Positions 1 to 7,874 are shown, counted from the stretch's first letter. The stretch: 40,540 bases of DNA from Streptomyces aurantiacus JA 4570 (GCF_000414115.1 NZ_AOPZ01000306.1:1-40540); one strand, 5' to 3'. Numbers and translations are program-made. The notes: generated by a model from the letters alone, not told the origin.

Positions 1-85
1 CGAGCACGGCCGCCGCCGCGGCCGCCAGGCCCCGGCGCCGGCTGACGACCGGACCGCGCTCGCCGTGCCCGCCACGCCCGCTCAC
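1..85 (-). CDS. N-terminus of a probable exported protein (partial)
   Basis: An open minus-strand frame starts at a GTG (83-85) and runs off the left edge of the window without a stop. Its start overlaps the stop codon of the peptidase gene upstream (GTGA, 4-bp overlap), a usual sign of translational coupling. The 28 visible residues are a polar leader, then an arginine run (SRRRG), then an alanine-rich hydrophobic stretch (LAAAAAVL), which looks like the beginning of a signal peptide or membrane anchor. The function cannot be told from this fragment. The identification is inference from frame, overlap and composition only. Confidence 0.45.
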   Translation of the reverse strand, partial: MSGRGGHGERGPVVSRRRGLAAAAAAVL

Positions 86-1647
86 CGGGCGGCTCCCGTG
101 GGCGCGCAGGTGATGTCGCGTCGCGGCAGCGTGCCGTCGCGGAGGTAGTCGTTGACGGCGTCGTCGGCACACGGGACGGGGCGGTGTCCGTCGATGTCAC
201 GCCCGTACACGCCGTGCGAGCGGATGTCGGCCGTCACCAGGCGCGATCCGGTGAGCCTGCGGTGCAGCGCGAGCGCGCCGTCGTACGGGACGTTGTTGTC
301 GCGGCGGGCCTGGAGCATGAGGACGGGTACGTCGTTGTGGATGGCGGTGCCCGGCTCGCGGGGCTGTGCCTTCCAGAACGCGCACGGCGCGATCATGCCG
401 TTGACGACCGGTCCGAAGACCGGCTGCGTGACGCGGCTGCGGACGCTGTTGCGCCAGTACGTCTCCGGGTCCTTCGGCCAGCCTCCGGCGGGCCAGCCGC
501 CGTCGCCGCACATGAACAGCGCCCCGCCGACCATGCTGTCCTCCAGGTCCGGCGAGTTGAGCAGTTCGAGCATCGCGGCCAACTCCGGCCCCGGCTCGGT
601 CAGTTCACCGGCCGCGGCATCGGCCAGGTCGCGCGCCACGGCGGCGAGGGCGGCGTCGCTCTCCTGGTGCTGGACGAGTTGCCGCAGCAGCAGCCGCAGT
701 ACGGGTGCGTTGAGCCGCTGTCCGCCGACCGCCACCGGGCGGCGTTCGGCGCCGTCTAGCACCTTCTGTACGGTCGCCCGCACCTGGCCACCGGTCCGGC
801 CCAGCCGGTACCGGTCGTGGTGCCGGGCGGCCCACCCGGCCCACTCGTCTAGCCCCTCCTCCAGCGGGCCGCCCGCCCGTTGGAACAGTTCGTACTGGGT
901 GGCGGCCGGGTCGGTGGAGGAGTCGATGACCACGCGGCCGGCCCGGCGCGGGAACAACTGGGTGTAGACGGCGCCCAGATCGGCGCCGTAGGACACGCCG
1001 TAATACGAGAGCCGGGGCTCACCGAGAGCGGCCCTGATGGCGTCCATGTCCCGGGCCACGTTCCGCGTCGAGGCGTGCGGCAGCAACGCGGCGTTGTCCC
1101 CGTACTCGTGACAGCGCCGCGCCGTGTCCCGCGCCGACCTCACCGACGCCTCGAAGTCCTCGCGGGGCGTGGTGACCGGGCCGGGCCGCTGCGGGGCCCC
1201 GGCGGGGGCACAGCGGAGCGGACTGCTCTCCCCGAGGAACCGGGGGTCGAACCCGATCAGGTCGTACCGCTCCGCGACGTCCTTCAACGCCGGGCGCAGG
1301 GCCAGGGTGTTGGCGAGCCCAGTCCCGCCCGGACCCCCGGGGTTGGACAGCAGGATGCCGCGCCGTCCCGCCGGGGACGTCGCCTTGATCCGCGAGATCG
1401 CGATCCGGATGGTCCGCCCGCCGGGATCGGCGTAGTCGAGCGGCACGGCCACCTTCGCGCACTCCGCACCCGCGGCTCTCAGCTCGGCCTGCGCCGCCGA
1501 ACAGGGCCCCCACACCGGCCGCTGCCTCTGGGACGCCGCCGAATCCCCGCCGCCCGCCGCCTGCTGAGGCGTGGCCGCGGCGGGCACGACCGCGGTGAGT
1601 AATCCGGCCAGACCCAGGCCGACGGTGACCGTGGACGGGACGCGCAT
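82..1647 (-). CDS. Secreted alpha/beta-hydrolase, tripeptidyl aminopeptidase (TAP/SlpD-E) family
   Basis: Probable exported serine peptidase that removes short peptides from protein N-termini outside the cell (peptidase family S33). The ATG at 1647 is preferred because GAGGAG precedes it and it opens directly into a signal peptide (MRVPSTVTVG, hydrophobic core, then AAATPQQA). The frame remains open for 40 more codons upstream, but those lack signal-peptide character. Visible motifs are the oxyanion-loop element NPGGPGG, DPRFLG, the nucleophile elbow GVSYG, and a cysteine-containing C-terminal TAP-like domain with an SHGVYG segment that probably supplies the catalytic His. The length (about 521 aa) is normal for the family. 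The stop overlaps the start of a further minus-strand gene. Exact substrate preference is unknown. Confidence 0.85.
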   Translation of the reverse strand: MRVPSTVTVGLGLAGLLTAVVPAAATPQQAAGGGDSAASQRQRPVWGPCSAAQAELRAAGAECAKVAVPLDYADPGGRTIRIAISRIKATSPAGRRGILLSNPGGPGGTGLANTLALRPALKDVAERYDLIGFDPRFLGESSPLRCAPAGAPQRPGPVTTPREDFEASVRSARDTARRCHEYGDNAALLPHASTRNVARDMDAIRAALGEPRLSYYGVSYGADLGAVYTQLFPRRAGRVVIDSSTDPAATQYELFQRAGGPLEEGLDEWAGWAARHHDRYRLGRTGGQVRATVQKVLDGAERRPVAVGGQRLNAPVLRLLLRQLVQHQESDAALAAVARDLADAAAGELTEPGPELAAMLELLNSPDLEDSMVGGALFMCGDGGWPAGGWPKDPETYWRNSVRSRVTQPVFGPVVNGMIAPCAFWKAQPREPGTAIHNDVPVLMLQARRDNNVPYDGALALHRRLTGSRLVTADIRSHGVYGRDIDGHRPVPCADDAVNDYLRDGTLPRRDITCAPTGAAR

Positions 1648-1665
1648 GGTGCTCCTCGTGTCGGA

Positions 1666-1697
1666 ATGGCGAGATGGCGAGATGGCGAGATGGCGAA
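1666..1697. repeat. 8-bp tandem repeat (4 copies) in the peptidase leader
   Basis: Four head-to-tail copies of ATGGCGAG lie 19-50 bp upstream of the start of the secreted peptidase gene; the last copy ends in A rather than G. They would be in the 5' untranslated leader. The 8-bp unit is not a multiple of three, which fits a non-coding location and supports the start at 1647. Confidence 0.85.
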
Positions 1698-1767
1698 CGC
1701 GACTGTCATCTGCCGCCACGACGCTAGGAGCCCCCGCGACCCGGGGCCATGCGGCTGCCCGGCTCAT

Positions 1768-1819
1768 CGATCATGGGGTGGACGGTATTGACTCGATCAC
1801 GAGGTGAACGGTATTCGCG
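1768..1819. repeat. 26-bp direct repeat upstream of the peptidase gene
   Basis: Two adjacent 26-bp units each begin CGATCA and contain GGTG(G/A)ACGGTATT. They match at most positions and differ mainly in the last four. They sit about 120-170 bp upstream of the minus-strand peptidase start, where promoter elements would be expected. They may be paired regulator sites or a simple tandem duplication; the sequence alone does not decide. Confidence 0.7.
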
Positions 1820-1859
1820 GTGGCAGTACGCCGACTCCGGCGAACCCTGACCCCGCGCG

Positions 1860-2498
1860 TCAGCGGCGGACCAGCATCGCGTGCGTGACGGTCGGCGAGC
1901 CGACCAGCTCGGACACCCGGTAGCCGTCGATCCCGTCACCCAGGTTGTCCAGCAGCCGCTCCCCGCGCCCGATGAGCATCGGCGCGATCACCAGGTGGAG
2001 CTCGTCGATCAGCCCGGCGCGCAGATACTGACGGATGACCGCCGCGCCGCCGCCGATCCGGACGTCTTTGCCGCCCGCGGCGTCGAACGCGCGCTGGAGC
2101 ACCGTCTCCAGCGGCTCGTCGGTGAAGTGGAAGGTCGTTCCGCCGGCCATCTCCAGCGTCGGGCGCAGATGGTGGGTGTGCACGAAAACGTCGTGGTGGT
2201 AGGGCGGGTTGTCGCCCCACCAGCCCTTCCAGGACTCGTCCTGCCACGGCCCGCGCTGCGGCCCGAACATGTTCCGCCCCATGATCGTGGCGCCGATGTT
2301 CTGGTCGCCGCGGACGAAGTAGTCGACGTCGATTCCGGTCTTCCCCGCGGCGGCGTCTTCCGTCGCGGAGACGAACCAGCTGTGCAGCTCGTCACCCCAG
2401 CCGACGCCGTCGCCGAACGGGGCGTCCAGCCGCTGGTTCACGCCGGCCGCGAAGCCGTCGAGGGAGATCGTCACGTTGTGCACGCGGACCTTGGGCAT
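1860..2498 (-). CDS. Dihydrofolate reductase family protein (RibD C-terminal fold)
   Basis: About 212 aa with the RibD-C/DHFR fold found in many actinomycete NADPH-dependent reductases of unknown substrate. The start at 2498 (MPKVRVHNVT) is chosen because family members begin with this strand and an AG-rich site (GAGAGGCGAAGG) lies just upstream. Visible family features are ISLDGFAAG near the N-terminus, GRNMFGP for the cofactor loop, a VFVHTHH segment, IGGGAAVIRQYL (nucleotide-binding glycine loop) and the C-terminal LHLVIAPMLIGRGERL. It stands alone, between the peptidase and the SGNH hydrolase. A role in folate or riboflavin synthesis is not implied; most such stand-alone copies are uncharacterised. 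Confidence 0.85.
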   Translation of the reverse strand: MPKVRVHNVTISLDGFAAGVNQRLDAPFGDGVGWGDELHSWFVSATEDAAAGKTGIDVDYFVRGDQNIGATIMGRNMFGPQRGPWQDESWKGWWGDNPPYHHDVFVHTHHLRPTLEMAGGTTFHFTDEPLETVLQRAFDAAGGKDVRIGGGAAVIRQYLRAGLIDELHLVIAPMLIGRGERLLDNLGDGIDGYRVSELVGSPTVTHAMLVRR

Positions 2499-2634
2499 GG
2501 CCTTCGCCTCTCGTGTTGATGTCGTTCTCTCACCTCTGCGTCGTACAGAGCCTGCCTGGATCGACATCCCCGCGCACCTTCTTCCGGCGGGGCCGTACTC
2601 GTGCCCGGCACACCGACCTCAGGCGACAGCACAC

Positions 2635-3873
2635 CTAGGTGGCCGAACTGCACAAGGCGTCCCGGAAGGGCCCGTCCGCCGCGAACACCCGTTCCGCGAA
2701 GCGTTCGCCCATGCGGTGGTGGGTGGTGGCGTCCGGGTGGAGGTCGTCGGGCAGGGGGAGTTCGGCGTAGTCGGTCTCGCCGTAGAGGTCGCGGCCGTCG
2801 AGGTAGTGGAGGTGCGGGTCCTGGGCCGCGCGTTGTTCCACGATGCGGGCCAGCTCGTCCCGGATCACGTTCAGCGTCAGCTTGCCGCTCGCGCGCTCCG
2901 CCGGGTCGCCCACGGCCCGGAAACGCAGCCGCCCCTCGTCGAGACCCGCGAAGTCCGGCGCGCAGGGGCCGGGGGTGTCCTCGTGGATGGGGCACAGGAT
3001 GGGCGAGACCACCAGCAGCGGTGTGGCGGGGTGGCCGTCGCGGATGGTGTCGAGGAAGCCGTGGACGGCCGGGGTGAAGGCGCGCAGGCGCATCAGGTCG
3101 GCGTTGACGAGGTTGATGCCGATCTTGACGCTGATCAGGTCGGCCGGGGTGTCGCGCAGGGCGCGCGCGGTGAACGGATCGAGCAGCGCGCCGCCGCCGA
3201 AGCCCAGGTTGATCAACTCCACGCCGCCCCGGGAGGCCGCGAGCGCCGGCCAGGTCGTGGTGGGGCTCGCGGCGTCGGAGCCGTGGCTGATCGAACTGCC
3301 GTGGTGCAGCCACACCTTGCGTCCCCGGTCCGGCGCCGGCTCGACGGGGGCGTCGGTGCGCAGGGCGACGAGTTCGGTGGTCTCGTTGTGCGGCAGCCAG
3401 ATCTCGATGTCCTTCATGCCGTCGGGCAGGCCGCTGAAGCGCGCCGTGCCGGCCGGTCCGGCCTTGTGCTCGGCCGTCCCGGCGGTCATGTCGATGGTCA
3501 GCGTGTTGCCTCCGCGCACGCTCGCCTGCGCGGTCAGGCGGCCGTCGACGACCAGGTCGTACACGCCGTCCGGACGGGGCGGGACGCCGACATACACGCG
3601 CTTGGTGGGCAGCGTGTCCAGTTCCACGGCGGTGGCCCGCGTGCGGAAGACGAGGCGGACGCCGGCGGGCTGGGACTCGGCCATGGCGAGCTGCGCGTCG
3701 GCGCACTGGGCACGGGCCCGGGCGGGCAGCCGGTGCGGCAGCACGCCGTGCGCGGTGCGCTCCAGGTCGAGGGCGCCGCGCAGGAGGTCCGCGGTGATGG
3801 GGGCGGTGGTCCAGGTGGGGTGTTCGGGGCGGTTGGGGTGTTCAGAGGGCATGGTGGGGTGCTCAGAGGGCAT
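2635..3873 (-). CDS. SGNH/GDSL-family hydrolase
   Basis: A 412-aa probable esterase or acyl hydrolase without a signal peptide. Residues about 30-170 form a beta-rich N-terminal domain (YVGVPPRPDGVYDLVVDG) resembling that of SsfX3-like GDSL enzymes. The catalytic domain begins with a GDSL-equivalent block, GSSISHGSD (about 192-200), with the nucleophile Ser. It continues with INLGFGGG (block II Gly), VKIGINLVN (block III Asn) and DDLHPDATTHH near the C-terminus, which carries the catalytic Asp and His. Two in-frame ATGs (3873 and 3852) lie in a 21-bp tandem duplication and neither has a strong ribosome binding site, so the start is uncertain. It follows the TetR gene by 67 bp and is probably co-transcribed with it. 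Confidence 0.82.
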   Translation of the reverse strand: MPSEHPTMPSEHPNRPEHPTWTTAPITADLLRGALDLERTAHGVLPHRLPARARAQCADAQLAMAESQPAGVRLVFRTRATAVELDTLPTKRVYVGVPPRPDGVYDLVVDGRLTAQASVRGGNTLTIDMTAGTAEHKAGPAGTARFSGLPDGMKDIEIWLPHNETTELVALRTDAPVEPAPDRGRKVWLHHGSSISHGSDAASPTTTWPALAASRGGVELINLGFGGGALLDPFTARALRDTPADLISVKIGINLVNADLMRLRAFTPAVHGFLDTIRDGHPATPLLVVSPILCPIHEDTPGPCAPDFAGLDEGRLRFRAVGDPAERASGKLTLNVIRDELARIVEQRAAQDPHLHYLDGRDLYGETDYAELPLPDDLHPDATTHHRMGERFAERVFAADGPFRDALCSSAT

Positions 3874-3875
3874 GG
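3834..3875. repeat. 21-bp tandem duplication carrying two start codons
   Basis: Two adjacent 21-bp units (3834-3854 and 3855-3875) differ at one base. Each encodes MPSEHP(T/N) in the frame of the SGNH hydrolase, so the gene has two equivalent ATGs 21 bp apart. A partial third echo (RPEHPT) follows. Confidence 0.9.
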
Positions 3876-3940
3876 TGTCTCAGCCTGTTGCTCGAAGTTC
3901 GGTGTTCGGTGTGGGTACGCGGACGTCCGTACGCCGCCGC

Positions 3941-4510
3941 TCAGGCCGTGGGCCAGGTCCGCAGCAGCGCGTCGAGCGCGTCCACGATCCGGGACCACGA
4001 CTCCTGCGAGTCCGGTGCGCTGTGGCTGAAGGACCCGGCCGTCTCCAGGCTGACGTAGCCGTGGAAGACGCTGCCGAGCAGTCGGACCGCGTGGGTCTGG
4101 TCCGGCTCCGCCAGGTCGTAGCCGCGCAGGATCGCCCGCATCATCTGCGCGTGCCGGGCGCCCGCGCTTGCTGCCGCCGCCTCCGGGTCGAGGCGGAAGC
4201 GGGCCGCGGTGTACCGGCCGGGGTGCTCCCGGGCGTAGTCGCGGTAGACGTCGGCGAACGCGGCCAGGGCGTCCTTGCCCGCCCGCCCCGCGAGGGCCGC
4301 GGCGCCCCGGTCGGCCATCTCCTCCAGGGCGAGCAGGGCGATCCGGGTCTTCAGGTCGTGGGAGTTCTTCACGTGCGAGTACAGGCTCGCGACCTTGACG
4401 CCGAACCGCCGGGCGAGTTCCGAGACGGTCACCTGCTCGAAGCCGACCTCGTCGGCCAGCTCCGCCCCGGCCCGGGTCAGGCGTTCCTTGGTCAGTCCTG
4501 CGCGCGCCAT
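3941..4510 (-). CDS. TetR/AcrR-family transcriptional regulator (WHG-type C-domain)
   Basis: A 189-aa repressor-type regulator. Residues 1-55 form the TetR helix-turn-helix (LTRAGAELADEVGFEQVTVSELARRFGVKVASLYSHV). The C-terminal ligand domain carries the HGYVSLETAGSFSH signature of the WHG/TetR_C group. GGGAGG is well placed before the ATG at 4510. A perfect palindrome lies 37 bp upstream, which suggests autoregulation. The SGNH hydrolase follows on the same strand and is the obvious co-regulated gene. The ligand is unknown. Confidence 0.92.
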   Translation of the reverse strand: MARAGLTKERLTRAGAELADEVGFEQVTVSELARRFGVKVASLYSHVKNSHDLKTRIALLALEEMADRGAAALAGRAGKDALAAFADVYRDYAREHPGRYTAARFRLDPEAAAASAGARHAQMMRAILRGYDLAEPDQTHAVRLLGSVFHGYVSLETAGSFSHSAPDSQESWSRIVDALDALLRTWPTA

Positions 4511-4546
4511 GATGCGCCTCCCTTTCGACAGAACCCATTCTGCATC

Positions 4547-4565
4547 TGCCTAATAGCTTTAGGCA
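4547..4565. promoter_or_regulatory. Palindromic operator candidate for the TetR regulator
   Basis: Perfect inverted repeat TGCCTAA-TAGCT-TTAGGCA (7-bp arms, 5-bp spacer). It overlaps a plausible minus-strand promoter (TTGCCT as -35, CAGAAT as -10, 18-bp spacing). Size, position and A/T-rich content against a GC-rich background are typical of a TetR autoregulatory site. Confidence 0.75.
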
Positions 4566-4606
4566 AATAGAATCGACCCTTAGCCTCGTCGGCTGGCCCC
4601 CGGCAC

Positions 4607-4656
4607 AAAAAAGTCCCGGGCGGGTGGAGGGCTCACGCCTTCCACCCGCCCGGGAC
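4607..4656 (-). terminator. Rho-independent terminator of the GAPDH gene
   Basis: A 19-bp stem with a single mismatch (GTCCCGGGCGGGTGGA... at 4613-4656) closes over a 6-nt loop and, read on the minus strand, is followed by six T residues (A6 on the plus strand at 4607-4612). It begins 28 bp after the GAPDH stop. This is the only terminator in the window with a clear T-tract. Confidence 0.93.
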
Positions 4657-4683
4657 CCCGGACGATCAGATAGTGCCGCGGAC

Positions 4684-6129
4684 TCAGACCGCCACGGCCG
4701 GGTACGTCGGGTACTCCACCCCGGAGACGTGCTGGACGACCCGGATGACCTGGCACGAGTAGCCGAACTCGTTGTCGTACCAGAGGTAGAGGATCGCGCT
4801 GTCGCCGTCGACCTTGGTGGCGCCCGCGTCGATGATCGAGGCGTGCCGCGAGCCGATGAAGTCGTTCGAGACCGCGTCGGGAGCGCTGGTGAAGTCGATC
4901 TGGCGCCTCAGCGGCGAGGTCAGCGAGACCTCGCGGAGGTGGTCGAGGACCTCGTCGCGCGTGGCCTCGCGGCCGAGCCGCAGGCTGAGGATCGCGATCG
5001 AGACGTCCGGCACCGGCACCCGGATCGAGCTGCCCGTGATCGGCGCCTTGAGGTCCGGCAGCGCCTTGGCGACGGCGGAGGCGGCCCCCGTCTCGGTGAT
5101 CACCATGTTGAGCGGCGCCGAGCGGCCGCGCCGGTCGGCCTTGTGGTAGTTGTCCAGGAGGTTCTGGTCGTTCGTGAACGAGTGGACCGTCTCCACGTGC
5201 CCGCGCAGCACGCCGTACTCGTCCGCCATCGCCTTCAGCGGCGGGACGATCGCGTTGGTGGTGCAGGAGGCGCAGGACAGGATCCGCTCGTCCGGCTTGA
5301 TCATGTCGTGGTTGACGCCGTGCACGATGTTCGGGACGTCGCCCTTGCCCGGCGCGGTCAGGACGACCTTGTCGATGCCGGGGCGCAGGTGCTGCGACAG
5401 GCCCTCGCGGTCGCGCCACTTGCCGGTGTTGTCGATGAGGATGGCGTCCTTGATGCCGTACGCCGTGTAGTCGACCTCCGACGGGTCGCTCGCGTAGATC
5501 ACCTTGATCGCGTTGCCGTTGGCGATGATCGTGCTGTTCGCCTCGTCGACCGTGATCGTGCCCTGGAACTGGCCGTGGATGGAGTCGCGGCGCAGCAGCG
5601 AGGCGCGCTTCACGATGTCCTGCTCCCCGCCCCGGCGGACGACGACGGCACGCAGCCGCAGACCGTTGCCGGAACCGGCCTTCTCGATCAGCAGGCGGGC
5701 GACGAGGCGGCCGATGCGGCCGAAGCCGTACAGGACGACGTCGCGGCCCTCGCGGCACTCGATCTTGTTGGCGCCGGTGGCCCCGGCGACGGCCCGGGCG
5801 GTGAACTCCGCCACCGGCAGACCGCGGCCGTCGGCCCGGTACGTCGCGGCGAGCATGCCGATGTCGATCTGCGAGGGGCCGAGGTCGAGCTCGGTGAGCG
5901 CCCGCAGGAACGGCAGCGTCTCGGTGACCGAGAGCTCCTCGCCGGCGATCTGCCGGGCGAATCGGTGGGTCTTGAGGATGCTGACCACCGACTTGTTCAC
6001 CAAGGAGCGGCTGTGCAGCAGGATCGTCACGTCCCGCTCGCGGTGCAGCTTCCCGATGATCGGGATCATCGATTCCGCGATCTCCTCGCGGTTCTTCCAG
6101 TCGGTGAACGAGTCGTCGTTGACAGTCAC
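4684..6129 (-). CDS. gap: Glyceraldehyde-3-phosphate dehydrogenase (long form, 481 aa)
   Basis: Cytoplasmic glycolytic/gluconeogenic enzyme that oxidises glyceraldehyde 3-phosphate to 1,3-bisphosphoglycerate with NAD(P). It has a roughly 130-residue N-terminal extension before the Rossmann motif GFGRIGRLVARLL. This extension is seen in a subgroup of actinobacterial GAPDHs that often coexists with the standard form of about 335 aa. The catalytic block SCASCTTNA (Cys near residue 285) and the C-terminal YDNEFGYS are intact. The start is a GTG at 6129, since an in-frame stop lies just upstream; no good Shine-Dalgarno is seen. It is monocistronic, with a strong terminator. Which cofactor it prefers cannot be told here. 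Confidence 0.93.
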   Translation of the reverse strand: MTVNDDSFTDWKNREEIAESMIPIIGKLHRERDVTILLHSRSLVNKSVVSILKTHRFARQIAGEELSVTETLPFLRALTELDLGPSQIDIGMLAATYRADGRGLPVAEFTARAVAGATGANKIECREGRDVVLYGFGRIGRLVARLLIEKAGSGNGLRLRAVVVRRGGEQDIVKRASLLRRDSIHGQFQGTITVDEANSTIIANGNAIKVIYASDPSEVDYTAYGIKDAILIDNTGKWRDREGLSQHLRPGIDKVVLTAPGKGDVPNIVHGVNHDMIKPDERILSCASCTTNAIVPPLKAMADEYGVLRGHVETVHSFTNDQNLLDNYHKADRRGRSAPLNMVITETGAASAVAKALPDLKAPITGSSIRVPVPDVSIAILSLRLGREATRDEVLDHLREVSLTSPLRRQIDFTSAPDAVSNDFIGSRHASIIDAGATKVDGDSAILYLWYDNEFGYSCQVIRVVQHVSGVEYPTYPAVAV

Positions 6130-6160
6130 AGGAGTATCTTTCGAGCTAGGCGGCGCTCAT

Positions 6161-6191
6161 ATGCTAACCCCACCCGACTTTGAGCTTTCAA
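6161..6191 (-). promoter_or_regulatory. Possible promoter of the GAPDH gene
   Basis: On the minus strand TTGAAA (6186-6191) is followed after 19 bp by TAGCAT (6161-6166), a fair match to the vegetative consensus with longer than ideal spacing. Transcription would begin about 25 bp before the GTG start. It abuts the downstream edge of the MFS remnant. Confidence 0.4.
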
Positions 6192-6448
6192 CCGGTGTCT
6201 CGGGGATCGCGCCCCGCCCCCGTCCCGGGCCGCCGAGCAGCAGGAACGCCGAGGCCACGAATCCGGCGGTGCCGGCATGCGGCGCAGCAGGGCGCCCGCC
6301 AAAAGGCCGCTCAGTACGGAGCCCGCGCCCTGCACGGTGCAGAGCATGCCGGCGAACGCGGGCGTGCGGTGCAGGCCGGAGTCCACCACGCCACCGAGGA
6401 GAACGCGGCGTTCCGGTCACGCAGGACCCGGCTCACGCCCCAACTCAT
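6180..6448 (-). pseudogene. MFS transporter remnant
   Basis: Three minus-strand frames together spell pieces of a major-facilitator permease. An ATG with an upstream AGGAG (6446-6448) starts MSWGVSRVLRDRNAAF. After a shift comes LLGGVVDSGLHRTPAF with CTVQGAGSVLSGLLAGALLRRM, and after another shift AGTAGFVASAFLLLGG. The VDSGLHRTPAF/TVQGAGSV block normally lies in the second half of such transporters, so a large internal part appears deleted as well as frameshifted. The fragment is too short (about 90 codons) to be functional. It is the first of three adjacent decayed loci. Confidence 0.72.
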
Positions 6449-6484
6449 GCAGATCTCCTGCCTGTTGCGTCACAGTGCGCGGCA

Positions 6485-6800
6485 ACTCGCTTGGTCCGCG
6501 AGCTGTCCGGCGGCCTCGACTCCAGCGCCGTCACCGCGCTCGCCGCCGCCGAACACCCCGAACTCACCACGTACTCCATGGACTTCGAGGAGGGCGACAC
6601 CGACTTCCGGCCCACTCCCCGGCGCCCGGAACGTGACGCGCCGTACGCCCATGCCGCCGCGCGGCACAAGCGCCTATCCGGCGACCTTCGCGCCCGCGCA
6701 CAGCGGCCCCATGATGGCCGTCGCCGACACCCTGCACCTGCTGCTGCCCCTGATCGAAGTGGACCGGTGGATGCGGGACTACCACGTCTCAGTGGAATGA
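6485..6800 (+). pseudogene. Asparagine-synthase-like gene remnant
   Basis: The plus-strand frame contains LVRELSGGLDSSAVTALAA, the ATP-pyrophosphatase PP-loop (SGGxDSS) of asparagine-synthase-like amidotransferases, followed by TYSMDF and RPERDAPYAHAAARH, all typical of the region just after the loop. The reading then shifts frame near 6668 into a segment ending ADTLHLLLPLIEVDRWMRDY before a stop at 6798-6800; the origin of that second segment is unclear. No glutaminase domain, no start codon and no C-terminal half are present. Relatives include lasso-peptide and beta-lactam asparagine-synthase homologues, so the parent gene could have belonged to a lost biosynthetic locus (inference). Confidence 0.65.
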
Positions 6801-6819
6801 ACGCTCTATTTAGTGGCGG

Positions 6820-7760
6820 TCAGTGTCCGGTGGGGGGACCGGCGAGGGCGTCCGCGCGGTCGAAGTGGTCGCGGCGCCCGAGCAGTTCCCTCCGCTGGAG
6901 CGCGAGCGGCATGTTGCCCTCCTGCCACAGGCGTCGAGCCGGTCCGTCGCCTTCTCGATGGTCAGGTCGCCCTGGCGGAAGGCGATGCCCTCGTTGGGCG
7001 TCGAGTCGTAGAAATGCCTGCGTACGGGGCAGCCCGGGGTGCGGCTGCGGCACGTACCGCACGGCGTCCTCGCCGGCGCGCGCGGGCGAGGTGAGGTCGT
7101 CGGGCACACCGAGCCACGTCAGCGGCGCGAGGTGGGCGGGCATGTCGACGAAGCGATACCGGCGCAGGTCCTGCGGGTCGCGGAAGAGGCCGCGGTCGGC
7201 CAGGAAGGCGCGCGTCTCCCGCTCGGCGGCCTCCTGCCGGGCGATCTGTTCGGCCGCGGTGGCCGGCAGGACGGTTTGCGGACCGCGGACCGGGCGAACG
7301 GCCGCCGGTCGAGCAGGAGGCAGTAGAGGGGGCCCAGCGCCTGGTCGATGTAGAAGCACGGGTTGCGCTGCCAGCCGCGGAGGTGGTCGAGCTCCCAGCG
7401 GACCCGCGCGAGGGCCGAGCCGAGCAGCCGCGAGTCCACGGCATCGGGGCCGTCGGGGCCGGCGACCGGCCGGGCCGTCGCCCCGAGCGGACTCCCCGCG
7501 CTCTTCTCGAACTCCCCCTCGAACTCCCCCTCGAACTCCCCCAATCTGCGGCGCTGTTCACGTACCGCCTCGGACGACCAGTCGGCCACCCACCCCGAAG
7601 GCCGCTCCACGCGCGGCAGATCGTCCATCGAGTCGGGCTGGGTCTCCTCCCGCCAGGCCCAGAATCTCTCCGCCAGTTCCGCTGTCGTCCTCTCCCGTGC
7701 GGCCGAAAACCCCTTGGGCGCGGCCGAGGCCCGTCGATATCCTGCAAGGCTGCCCGCGGA
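6820..7760 (-). pseudogene. DUF885-family protein remnant, frameshifted and internally deleted
   Basis: Minus-strand segments in three frames reconstruct a DUF885 protein (a presumed metallopeptidase-like family). The N-terminal part reads LAERFWAWREETQPDSMDDL and later LRGWQRNPCFYIDQALGPLY. A second frame gives AERETRAFLADRGL and LAPLTWLGVPDDLT with VRYVPQPHPGLP. A third gives RRHFYDSTPNEGIAF and GDLTIEKATDRL. The stretch that should carry the HEGVPGHY-like motif is missing between the last two, and a long central part appears lost after LLLDRRPF. A 12-bp triplication (GEFE repeats) interrupts the N-terminal part. It is clearly non-functional. Confidence 0.72.
7506..7541. repeat. 12-bp tandem repeat (3 copies) inside the DUF885 remnant
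   Basis: Three exact copies of CTCGAACTCCCC lie head to tail and encode an EFEGEFEGEFE stretch on the minus strand. The unit preserves the frame. It lies in a decayed gene. Confidence 0.9.
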
Positions 7761-7874
7761 CCCGAGACCGTCCGTGGGCCTGATCGAGGAAGGAGCGTGA
7801 CGCGATGCGGTGGCGAACCCAGCCGCCCGCCCGGAGGTTCCGGGAGCCCGGGCGGCGGTTCCGGAAGGAACGAG

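Noticed and set aside
5504..7783. A 759-codon plus-strand frame
   Set aside because: It joins antisense GAPDH, the asparagine-synthase relic and antisense DUF885. Only the short relic segment looks like protein.
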